DNA of 64,000 bases. Origin: Cinnamomum chago (lineage: Eukaryota; Streptophyta; Magnoliopsida; Laurales; Lauraceae). The translations under genes and the position numbers were made by a program. Shown piece by piece: positions 1 to 10,932 of the stretch (position 1 is its first letter; every line of letters starts with the position of its first letter). The stretch is taken from assembly GCA_038049695.1 (NCBI GenBank), contig CP142458.1:62715501-62779500 (forward strand), read 5' to 3'. A model generated the notes under the pieces. That model did not search any database, was not told the DNA's origin, and saw only the letters and a list, made by a program, of their open reading frames with translations.

Positions 1-137
1 ACAAGTGATTGCACCATCACTACGTGATTTGGAAAGGTACAAGCAATGGATTAACCGACCGCAAATCAAACTTAAAAGTAAAATAAGCAACCCACCAAAA
101 TTAAACAATTATTTCCATTCTCCTACCCATTCCATGT

Positions 138-3100
138 TCACCCTGAACCAGCTTCAATGGCCAATACAGCGCCTTTAGACAGATATTCTTTCAAGGGGCC
201 CATCTCATGCGCGACGTCGATCATGGTGGGCCGTGTCGAAGGAGATGACTGTGTACAAATCAGACCCAGCTCAATCAATTCCATGATGACATCTCGGCAA
301 ACTTTACTAGAGTAGGCCGTCACCGAAGGCGGGGCAGCCCGTTGCAGCGCCTGCTCGATGATGGGGTCTAGGTTGTGAGGGTAGTGGCTCTTAACCCATT
401 CATGCATACTCGAACCCGCCTGAAAGATGACATCGGTCGGTCGCTTTCCGGTGACAATTTCTAAGAGGAGAACCCCAAAGCTGTATACATCACCCTTTGT
501 TGAAGCATGCCTTCCCAATCCATATTCTGCATTCATATATATATAGAAGCCATTGATTGGCTTGCATTAGGTATGAATGTGAGGAATGGTGTCTACAGTG
601 TGCATGGTGTGGTGTGCACTTTGCCTACTTATTAATAGAAAATGATGAAAAGGTTGGATATCTAATGATCAAGATGTAGTCCATAAATTTTCTATGCCAT
701 AAGCACGGATTTAGGAAAAGGGTGAGATACAAAAATGATCCCCCTTACGTAAGGCACGAATGAATTAGGGCATGTGGAAGGTGCACTAGTGCATATTATA
801 GTATGTCCTCCTTAAAGAAAGAATTGCAACCAGGTTTAATTTTGTTTAAAGATGACAAGGCATTAACCAATCCGCGTTGGCCTGACCTGTTTCCAATATT
901 ATTAGTAAATGGGCTTTCATTTGGGCCAGGTCCATACAAACTGATCAATCAACTTAACCTGCCCCAAGAACTAATGGCTCAGGTTGAAATTTCCAATGGG
1001 TTGGATTTACTAGGTTTTGATGAGGACTTTTCAGGTTATCAATGATTCAGGCCAGATCTGAGTCCAGCTTTAGGGTTCGAATTTATTTGCACGCTGGGCA
1101 TGGACCTTCTTAAGGCCATGGGCTAGTCACTCTTCTAGGCCCATTAATATGTATAGGCTATAGCTCAAAAAGTTAAATGTTGTAGGTGTTGGGCCTATTG
1201 GACTGTTGTAGGGGTGTCACTCGGGCTCCTTAGTTGATCGAAACTCGGTTTTGTATCTGGACTTGAGTCTGCTTTTGGATCTGATATATTCTGATTTCAG
1301 ATTCTTATTACAGGTGGATTGATGCCTATAGAACTCGTCAGGAGAACTGATATCCAAAATGGATGCAGGCCAGAATCCGAGTACTCAAAATTTTACTAGA
1401 TCCATGTCGATCTAATCCTAGATCGGCCTGTTTTCTAAATCTAATCGCCACTTATCACCAAAGTTGTGGCCAGAGACTGGACAACTGGACAAGGTACTTC
1501 CTGGTACAGTGGCCAATTAATCGGTTGGATATTTGGATGATCTTACCTATAGATCAATAGTCACCTATGTTCTCACCATCCAATTGAAGCCCATGGATTG
1601 GAAATGTAGAATGGGCCCAATCTATGGGGTTCCTTATTGGCCATCAACGATAGGGTTCACAAGATGTAAAACCACCAATTAGCTTCCACTTCCATGGAAG
1701 AACTAGAAGCCAAAAGATCAACAACGAACACTAGGGCAAATCACTCATATTGCACCTCAGAATAATGTAATATTTAACACAAATTACTTTGCATATGCTA
1801 ATGAATTCTAGAATACTTGAAACTTTTCACAGCTTTGTTTGTTGTTAAATATATAGGAGTTTTGTTTGTTGTTAAATATATAGGAGAAAGCTATGAGAAG
1901 GTGGGGAATTGAAATAGAGAAATATATATGTACCAGGAGCAATATAACCAATGGAGCCGCATAACAATCCTGCCGTCGAAGTGAAGGATGCAGAATCAAA
2001 AATCGCATCGCTTTCTCCCCCGCTATTCTTGACCAGCTTTGCAATCCCAAAATCTGTGATGAGTGCCTTCATGTCATCGTCAAGAAGTACATTGCTAGGC
2101 TTCAGATCACAATGAATAACCCTAATTGGAGAATGGTGGTGCAAGTAGGCCATCCCTTCAGCTATATCACTGCAGATGTTCACTAGCTGAGCCAAGCTCA
2201 ACCGACTGTCCAAACCGCTGCTCGGATATAGATGGTTTTCTAGGCTCCCATTTGACATCAAGGGCAGGACAAGAGCCTTGAAATCTGGTCTACTGCAAGT
2301 TGTGATTATCCTTATCAGGTTCCTATGCCTAGTCCTCTTTAGAACTTGGCACTCTCTCTTAAAGCTACATCCTTGGATCTTTCCACTGATGTCCGAATCC
2401 AATACTTTTACAGCAATTCTTGTCTCATCATGAAGTATTCCCTTGTAGACATGCCCGAATCGGCCAGAACCAACTAGACAGGAACCGTTGAATCCACCCG
2501 TTGCCTCGACGAGTTGTCGATAAGAAATTCTCGGGTACTTGGCTTCTTTTCCTTGTTCCTCATCCTCAGATGTGAAGCCATTGAAAGGAGCGAATGATCG
2601 CCGCCTTCTTGACTTGAGTACTAGAGGATAACCAAATAGACACAATATACAACATGGAGTACCAAATAATGTGAGAAGAACAGGCAAGAGCAAATGCCCC
2701 CGAGTTCGTTTCTTTTTACATGATGGCATACCGGAGAAAGACCCGCAGAGGCCGGAGTTGCCTACGAACGAGTTGAATGCTAGGGTGGCAAATGCGCCCT
2801 CATTTGATATGAAGCCAGATAAGTTGTTGAAAGAGAAATTCAATTGCTGGAGAGTTGAAGATGCTTGTAGTGACCCTGGAATTTCTCCGGTCAATCGGTT
2901 ATTAGACAGATCAAGCACTTGGAGATAGAGCAAATTACCAATTGAATTTGGAAGGGGCCCTTGTAATAGATTTCTAGAAAGGTCAAGGTACTCGAGGGCG
3001 ATACAGCTTCCGAGTTGTGCTGGGATGGTCCCTGAGAAGTTGTTGGATGACAAATCAATAGCTAATACCATGTCCATCTTACTTAGCTCAAGAGGCAAAG

Positions 3101-4610
3101 GCCCTTGCAGGATATTACTAGACAAATTCAAATACAACTTCAAGCTCCTCAACCCTGCAACTTCAGCAGGAATCAACCCTGTTATTCTATTGTGAGAAAG
3201 GTCTAAAACCTCCAAGTTCACACATTTTCCTAGACTCGGTGGTAGTTCTCCTGAGAGATGGTTGCCATACAGAAGGAGCCTTCTTAGCTGAGAAAGATTT
3301 GATAAGGACTCCGGAATCGATCCTGTGAGCATGTTCTTTGATAAATCAAGAAGACCCAAGTGAGGAATATCACCGAAAGCCTTTGGAATTTTGCCAGAGA
3401 GGGAGTTATTGGATATGTAGACCCTCTCTAACTTCCCCATGAGGCCTATCGTGTGGGGAATCGATCCATTCAAGAGATTACATGATAGGTTTAGGAGGGT
3501 GAGGTTAACAAGATTTGATATACTTGGAGGAATTGATCCGGAAATAAGATTTTCACCAAGGTGAAGTTGAAGAAGACTAGAAGAAAGATTCCCAACTACA
3601 GATGGAATTTCTCCTCCAAGATTATTTCCTGCTAATTCAACTTCTTGGAGGCGAGAGGCATTCACAAGAGAAGAGAAGAAAGGTGTTAGATTAGCGTTAT
3701 TATCATGGCTTACCAGCTTGTTATATGAGATATAAAGGAACTGCAAATATGGCATTTTGTCCACAATAGATGCTGGCAATGTCCCACTGAGAAAGTTGGA
3801 CCCCAAATCAATCCATTCAAGCTTGGAGGAGTTGGACAAAGATGGTGGGATCTGACCCACCAAATGATTCGACCACAGTAAAAGAAACCTCAATTCAGTT
3901 AGCTTGCATTGGCTGCTTGATGGGATTTCACCACTGAGAGAATTGTTTGAAAGATCAATGTACTGCAATGAGGTGCTATTACAGAAGAGGGTGGCCGGAA
4001 TCTCACCCACCAACCTGTTACCACTCAAATCAAGATAAACCAACCGACGAAGTAAGCCCAATTCCGCCGGAATCCCCCCTCCAAGAATGTTCGAGTCGAA
4101 GCTAAGCTGGGTGATGGCGGAGAGAGCCCCGAGCTCCGGCGGGATGCTACCCCTGAAGAAATTCCCAGACAAATCAAGCACCAATAAGAACGACAAATTC
4201 GATAAAGCCGCAGAAATCGTCCCTTGCAGCGACTGTCCACTTAGATCAAGCTGCACCACGCGCTCCTTCACATGGTTACACATGATACCAGTCCAGTTGC
4301 ACACGTACAAATGCGGGGAATTCCACTTCTCAAGTGCATGTTGTGGGTCGGCTACGATCCCCGACATCAAGGAAAGCAATGAATCGCGGTCTGTCGATAT
4401 GGAGAAGTCGACATGGGCCGAGGCATTGAAGACAATTGCCAAGAAAATCAGATGTATTGAGATAATTGAACACAAAGAAGCACTAGAACTTGAACTGTGG
4501 GGGAGAAGAGAGCTCATGGCCATTCGGCAATTCACAAGAAGAAGAAGGAGGAGGAAGAAGAAGAAGAAGAAGAAGAAAGAAGAAGATGATAATGATGATG
4601 GTAGTAGCAA
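138..4610 (-). CDS. LRR receptor-like serine/threonine kinase, non-RD class, two exons
   Basis: Exon 1 is 1934-4610 and exon 2 is 138-526; the intron begins GT at 1933-1932 and ends AG at 528-527. Joined, they give 1021 codons plus stop. The order is a hydrophobic N-terminus, an LRR N-terminal cap with paired cysteines (CNWTGIMC, about residues 104-111), some 20 LRRs (about 130-600), a membrane span (about 638-664) and a kinase from about 700. Kinase motifs are present: the glycine loop VGSGRFGHVYKG, the lysine in AVKVLD, HCDLKPSN, DFG, and an APE completed across the splice. HCD in place of HRD marks the non-RD class, which in LRR-XII kinases (FLS2, EFR, Xa21) is linked to pattern recognition at the plasma membrane. 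The ligand cannot be told. The start is uncertain: ATG 4610 adds a Phe/Leu run encoded by a GAA-type repeat, while ATG 4523 gives 992 residues with a more ordinary signal peptide and seems the better start. Confidence 0.9.
527..1933 (-). other. Intron of the LRR receptor kinase
   Basis: This 1.4-kb intron interrupts the codon for Glu of the APE motif (phase 1). Donor CCTG|GTACAT and acceptor TGCAG|AATATG are both canonical, and joining them restores GYIAPEYGLG. The longest open stretch inside, at 803-1045 on the other strand, resembles no family I know. I see no transposon ends in it. Confidence 0.85.
4537..4580. repeat. GAA/GAAGAAG microsatellite at the kinase N-terminus
   Basis: A purine run of GAA/AGA/GAAG units on the plus strand is read on the minus strand as a Phe/Leu tract between the two candidate start codons (4610 and 4523). 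Such a tract changes length easily, which supports translation from the downstream ATG. Confidence 0.7.
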
Positions 4611-4680
4611 CAGCTACACAACCATGTTTTTAAGAGAGAGGTGTTGGTGTGCTGTGCTGGGGCTGCCTAACTGCCGTTGA

Positions 4681-7600
4681 CGTGAGCGTTTGGCGCCTGA
4701 TTTTTGACCATGAAAGAGATGAGCAGGCGCCATATAACCAATCAGGGCTTCACACATGTGGCTAGGGTTGGTGACGAATGGATGACACATCAGTACTGTT
4801 ACTTAACGTAGAAAGGGTATTGGGAGCTCTGTGGTGGTATCCATGTCACCTGGCCAACTTTCGTCTGGTAGTGGGGATTGTGATCCATTGCATGGCACGT
4901 AGGGCTGTCATGAGTCTGGGCTGGGTTGGACCCTAGGTTGTATATACTACAAGCCCTAGTGTGGGCTGGTCCAGAATGGGCCAAGGCCTTTAAAGGGCTT
5001 GCTCTATCTAGGCCCTTGCCCGGCCCTCATAGGCCAGGGAAGCCCCACGTACCAGCTTGAAGGAAAGAAACTTAATTTTCAATTTTTTCTCTTACGATAA
5101 CCCTTCTTTCTTATTCATGATTAATACTATCATTGTAATGAACAAGCAACATGGCAGTAGATGGAGTTTCGCTTTACTACAATCTGATTTGGAGCGATGG
5201 CTAGGACTTCATTTACTGGCCAAGAGAATACTATTTGATAGTTTTGATAAAATACAATGCATTAGATTCTCATAAAACAACGCCCAACAAACAAATATAT
5301 CCTTATACACACAACACTTGTAATTTCCTCTATAGCATTGCCATTGTGATTTTGTATTACTTTGTGTTTTAGGTTGTGGCCCACCCAAGAAGTTTGAAGA
5401 GTAAGTTTGAAGACCTTATTTACATAAAATTACATGAGTATCACATGAAAATCATAAAAGAATCTTATAATTAAATTAATATAAGAATGACATGAAAACA
5501 CACATAAGATTATACTCAAATAAACTCACTTATATGCTTAAATTAATCCACAAGGGAGGGCTATGCCCTAGTATTGTCCAAATTTGGCCTTCAAATTGGT
5601 GGGCCTACAAAAATTCAGTCCAAGCATGACCCTCTGGCTTTTTATTTAAAAAAATTTCCTTATTTTGTAGGCTTTATGAGGGTTGGGCTGGGCCGATTAC
5701 ACTCATAGGAGAGCTTGATTGACCGCCCTAATAGCAATACCTTTTTATCATAAACAATAGAGTTTGTAGGTTCCACTAGCTCTATGAGTAGACCTTAATG
5801 TGATATTCTCGTTGAATTTATGGTGAAATGTGTTTTATTAATTAAGGGTTATTAAAAAAGTATGATGTTAAAAATATTTGATAGAGATGTATATGAAAAC
5901 TTGACTTTCTTTGAATTTGATTTACTATGGTGATGATGGCATGGCCTGGTAATTTTACCAGCTTCACTTCATTCATTTTTCTATTACCAAGATAATGTTT
6001 TTCCAAGAAAAATTGCTAGTGCTGTCTAGCACCGTCAGGCCCGCTTGGGCCCACCTTCATCAAAGCAGCTCGTTTGATAATCTTTTCATATCATTATCTG
6101 GAATTAAGTCCAATTTTATATCCATTGAGCCTCCACTCACCATTGGATTGAATCTCAAGAAAATCTATGGTTAAGATTCTATTAGACTTTTAAACTATTA
6201 AATCAATGGTTTAAAATAATCTGATAGGGCTGATATTTTGGATCTCCTTTGTCCATGTGGAAAACTTTCCAGCTGGGCTCCTCCCACTAAAATGAGGGGG
6301 CCGGCTCGGTCCATCAGCACCCCTGAGTCAGGTGAAGCCCAAGGGTTCCTATTCAATGGACAGGTGCATGATTACTGATAATTATTGGTTGCTTAACGCT
6401 AATGGAGTCTGTGAAGTTGAGAAGGGCTACGTGGCGATCCGACTCTGCTCAGGATCTTTGTTGGTCTGACACCATCATGACCTCAAAATTCCAACCAAAA
6501 CTCCAAAAGTGAGAGCCCACTAACGGTGGTGTTTGATTAGAAAGCAAACATGTGTGTCTTCTCTTGAATGGTGGAGTACTTCTAATATATGTGAGAGTAG
6601 AATTCCAACTGTACGGGTAAGATTTCATGATGTGAGAATTTTGTGTGGGCCCAGATTATGTTAAGTAGTTGGTTAATTATAAGAGATCATCTTTCACTTA
6701 AAGTCTTAATGGGTGACTATAGGAGTGTGTGGATTGGAATTAAACTTTAAAAATATTGGGAGTCTGGGGTTGTATCTAACTCGATTGCTCATGTTGTCAT
6801 TGGAGTTGGACTTGTTCATTATTTCTCTTAAATGATATATTAAAAGAAGAATTCAAAAATGACATGGGTATTTTTGTCATTTTTCATAATTTTTTTTGTG
6901 GAGTGGGCTTAATTTAAAGAATTGTGGAGAACTTTTATACTCTCTTAAAATATTTAAATCTTATGTACTTTTGAAAATGGGCTAACAGTCTTATAGATTC
7001 TTGAAAATCTCCCTTAAGATTGATGGAGATTTTTTGGGATTTTTGACTTATTAGTCCTGGTTAAACCCAGATTTTCCAATTTGATGACCAAAATTCAAAT
7101 AATGTCGCCAAAGTCACTTGATTCAGTCAACATTTTTTTAAAACTTTTTTACGCTATATCCCATGATATCATGGGATAGTCCCTTGATATAATGAAACTT
7201 ATCAGTTTTTGTATCATACACTTTCTGTAACCAGCGAAGAATTTATTTGTTATAGAACATGAAATATGATATTTTGTAAAAAAGTAGATATGCATCTAAC
7301 TACCATTTCCTAAATTCTATCATTTGAAAAAGAAAAAAAAAAAGATTTCTTAAGATCCCACATAAAAACCATGACGTCATGGGACAGTCCTATGATATCA
7401 TGCGATTTATCTTCTTCTGTGATATACAGTACTGTTCTCATGATATCATGCAGTCTGGGGTAAAAATCTTTTTTAAGAAAATACAGAAATTGAGAAAACT
7501 GGGTTTAAGAAGGAATAATATGTATCAAAACCCCTAATTTTTATTGAAAAGGTCTACTTGGCCCGTCCTGGGGGACCGGGCCAGAATCCGGTCCCCAGGT

Positions 7601-8951
7601 CGGGCCAACTAGCACGATTGATTTTTATCATCTTTTGTGACTTTATTGCATCTTCATGATGTTCTTTTTCTACATTCTCCATTGTCGGTATAGTTTTAAA
7701 ACATCATATTATCAGGAGGCTACTGTTTCATGATAATATTTTGATATCATCACAGTATTTTAAATAAAATCTCCCGTACACGTGACAATGGCATGAATTG
7801 CACCGTCTTTAAAATCTCACCACATTGGAAAAAAAGAAAAACTAGTGGGTCCCACATTACCTGTGTTCCACACGAGGCCATTCTCCTGCGTGAAGTTCCA
7901 CAATCTGAACACACTAAGGCTAGGCCACATGTTTTACTGTTTTAGGGAGTGCAATGTTTCCAAACCCCCCACTCTGCAAGCTCATATTTATATATAAGGT
8001 CACATGGGTTTGCTACTCAAATATATATACAAAAAGAAACAAGTCCCAACATCCAACAAGGATGATCAGTTCATTTACAATGGATTTTCAATTAAACAAT
8101 AGATTGATGAATGCATATCAAATTAAAAGCACCCATCATCGAAGCCATCATTGATAACCAAAGTTTTGGTGGAAAGCAGGCCTTCCAATGTTAGGCATAT
8201 CATTATGCCAAAATGAGGAATTGGAAATTAATAATTCCGATATAATTATATTAACCCTTTTCATTTGTTAATTCACACTACCATTGCAAGCATTTATTGG
8301 TAATAATTGTCTTCTAAGTGTAAGGCTTCATGTAGGAGGCAGAAACATGAGAACAATGGATTGCCCAATTGATTGGGTACCTGATTTATCACTTAACTGC
8401 TCATTGGATTGGGATTTCTCTTCTTACGGGAGTAGGCTTATTTCCTCATGGCTAGGCAGGGATAATAAATGAAAGAGGCAAAAAATTTGTGATGCTATTA
8501 TATTTCCACCAACAAGCCTTCAAAGGTATCGATCGGGTCTCAAAGTATAAGGCCCTACAAGCAAGCTAGGGCAACAGAGCTTCGTGATAGGAACCAAAAG
8601 AGAAAAGATAGATAGATCGTCCAATTCAAGGTTGGACAACCTCCTTGTGCAAGCACAGATTTTTGAGATAATTTCTGATATCTCTCTCATTCTCTCATAA
8701 TTCTTCTCTTACTAAATAGCCATGATTGACTTTACATGAATAGAAAGATAATTAAAAAGATCTCCCTTACATCATGGAAAAATCATCATACAATTAGGAA
8801 AGGAAATCCCACTACCAGGAAAGTAATTCAATCCTATCAACATGCTAACTCAATGGATGATTAGCCAGGACAACTCAAGCCTTGTCACTTTATTCACTTT
8901 TCTAACTTACATGCATGCGTGACCCCAAGGTTTAACTTGTGTGGCCAATGA
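4681..8951. other. Intergenic region upstream of the receptor kinase
   Basis: No coding region or RNA gene can be supported in this 4.3 kb. It is AT-rich with scattered GGCCCA-rich patches (about 4980-5050, 5690 and 7560-7610). The part next to 4680 should contain the kinase promoter, but no element is clear enough to mark. A cluster of short palindromes at 7155-7455 is listed separately. Confidence 0.6.
7155..7455. repeat. Cluster of ATGATATCATG-like palindromes
   Basis: The words CCATGATATCATGG, CCCTTGATATAATG, CATGACGTCATGG, TATGATATCATGC and CATGATATCATGC recur within 300 bases, spaced by AT-rich sequence. They look like diverged copies of one short palindromic unit, perhaps a remnant of a transposon's subterminal region. 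No terminal inverted repeats or target duplication were found. Confidence 0.5.
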
Positions 8952-9369
8952 TGTTGGACCGAATGTTATGGCCCATATGACCATACATAAAGGATTGGTT
9001 ATCCCTCATTTGAATTTCTTTAAATTGATTTAAGTTTTCCTTTTGTAACTGTCATCTATGTTAATTTGAGGGTTAAAAGCTATTTATTCTCTTCTTGATG
9101 GAAGGAGAGATTTAGGGCCTATAAAAGGCAATCCGGGTAATTCTCTTGGCAACATTTGTTTCTTTGCAACCATCACTTACCGGAGAAGAAAAGAAAATGC
9201 ATAAGAGAGTTGTGATTTCCCATTGAAGACCAACCTTCTGTTGGATCAAAGTCTGAAGATGGAATAATCATGTACCATTTTACTTCTCTACTGGTTTATA
9301 TTAAATGTTTACAGTAAGTATTATTGGATTGATTCCAGAGAGGGTTTATAAACCTAAAATTTTCTAACA
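8952..9369 (+). repeat. 5' LTR of the Copia element
   Basis: This 418-bp LTR is bounded by TG and CA, with flanking AATGA on its left. A TATA-like word, CCTATAAAAGG, lies near 9117-9127 and the 3' LTR carries the same word, so it is the likely promoter core. It pairs with 27141-27554. Confidence 0.95.
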
Positions 9370-9371
9370 TT

Positions 9372-9384
9372 TGGTATCAGGGCC
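9372..9384 (+). other. Primer-binding site (Met-tRNA type) of the Copia element
   Basis: TGGTATCAGGGCC lies two bases after the 5' LTR. It differs in one position from the usual plant initiator-Met PBS, TGGTATCAGAGC. Confidence 0.9.
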
Positions 9385-9804
9385 TGCTGGTTTCAATCTA
9401 ATGATCTATTATCTTTTTTATGGGGCTTTCTGGTTTCTTCCGGGAACAAAAACCCAAATACCCATAGGAAAGAAATTTTGGGTATTTGACAAAGGGTATT
9501 CAATTTATTGAATAATAATAGCCTAAAAAATGAGGATTACAATGCCCAACCCAATCTGAAAGAGATGGGAAGAAAAGATTTATTTTTTGTCATTTAATTT
9601 TTTTTTATTTAAGAATTACATTAGAGATTTTTTTTTCATATTTGGTTACTGTTATTATTATTTTTGGGTATGCTAGTAGTTTGATAATGATAACATGAAA
9701 GTATCTCAGAAAATTATAAGGTATTCTTTATGAAATATATATATATATATATATAAACTGGTCGTACGTTGTCCTGCGCATATAGTGCGCAAGACAGCGC
9801 ACGG

Positions 9805-10751
9805 TAGGGGTGCACGGCGGGCGGCTTGGGCGGTTTAGGAGGTTTTGTTTTATGGTGGTTTGTAAAAAGTAGAAACTGTAACTGTCCAAAGTATTGGTGG
9901 TTTGGGCGGTTTTTTTAGCGGGCGACTTGGGCGACATGTTAGGCAGTTTGGTATTTGTACCCATCTCTCTCTTTTTTATTTTTTTTTATTTTTAATAGAA
10001 TGTAACTAAAGTTTCAAAGTACTTAACATAAAGAATAAAAATTAAACATGATTTTTAATAAAAGTCAATAATCAGTAATAAACAAAATTTTCAACTAAGT
10101 ATATGAATGTAAAATTAAAGTCCAAAGGCATCACCAAAATTAAAAAATACAATCACTTATATAATCTAACGTCCAAAAGTAAAAAATCCAATAAAGAAAC
10201 ATCTAAATTCAAAAATTCAATGTCTAAATTTCAATAAATAAACCTCCAAATTTCAAAATTCAATGTCCAAATGCTAAAAGAAATTCAAAATCTAAACTTC
10301 AAGTTCGTAAAGATCGATATATAATTTGAAGCAATCCTGCAACAACAAAATAAAATAAAAAAAATCATAGTTAAAATAATAATTAATAAAAGATAATAAA
10401 TATCAATGTTTAGTTTAGTGATAAAATTGTAAGGTCGTCAAACTGTCATACAATATAATCTAGACTTGTATTAGAGTTGCACTAGGATCTTGAGGAGTGG
10501 GGAGACCCATACGAGTAGAAGTGTTATCTGTTAAAGAATATAACTCTTGTCAGTTTATAATTTTTAATATAAAATATAATAAAAATTTATAAAAACTAAA
10601 AGTAGGAAATGAGCAGGTGGGGCGGTTTCAGGACGGATTGAAACCGCTACCGCCTGCCTAAAGGCGGTTTTGACGTATATCCACTTGTAGCGGGGCGGGG
10701 CGGAGCGAAGCAGGTGGGTTGGCGGGTTATGATTATTTTTGTGCAAACCTA
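9805..10751. mobile_element. hAT-like non-autonomous element (MITE)
   Basis: The ends are TAGGGGTGCAC and, inverted, TAGGTTTGCAC. They are flanked by near-identical 8-bp target duplications (GCGCACGG at 9797-9804, GTGCACGG at 10752-10759; one mismatch). An 8-bp duplication and TAGGG-type ends fit the hAT superfamily. Both subterminal regions are rich in GGGCGG/GCGGTTT words in opposite orientation. There is no transposase in 947 bp. Confidence 0.75.
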
Positions 10752-10905
10752 GTGCACGGTACAAAGAACAACTCATTCGTTCTCCCCATTTTTGGCCTTT
10801 GGGTGACTGGGTCGGGCCAGGCAGGTCGGGTCAACCGGACCAGCTTATTAGCCCAGCCTGGCTACCCAAGTAGGATAGGCGGGCAAGGTCAGGTTATGGT
10901 TCGGC

Positions 10906-10932
10906 CCAACCTGACCTGACCTGACCTGACCT
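10906..10932. repeat. Short CCTGA tandem repeat
   Basis: The pentamer CCTGA repeats without interruption about four times inside the Copia leader, next to GGTCGGGTCAACC-rich sequence. Confidence 0.7.

Noticed and set aside
803-1045. Small ORF in the receptor-kinase intron
   Set aside because: No family resemblance and antisense within an intron; composition does not differ from its surroundings.
1808-4680. Other ORFs overlapping the receptor kinase (1808-2050, 2671-2928, 4087-4680)
   Set aside because: They are shadow frames of the LRR-kinase exon; the opposite-strand frame at 4087-4680 reads the GAA repeat as poly-Lys.
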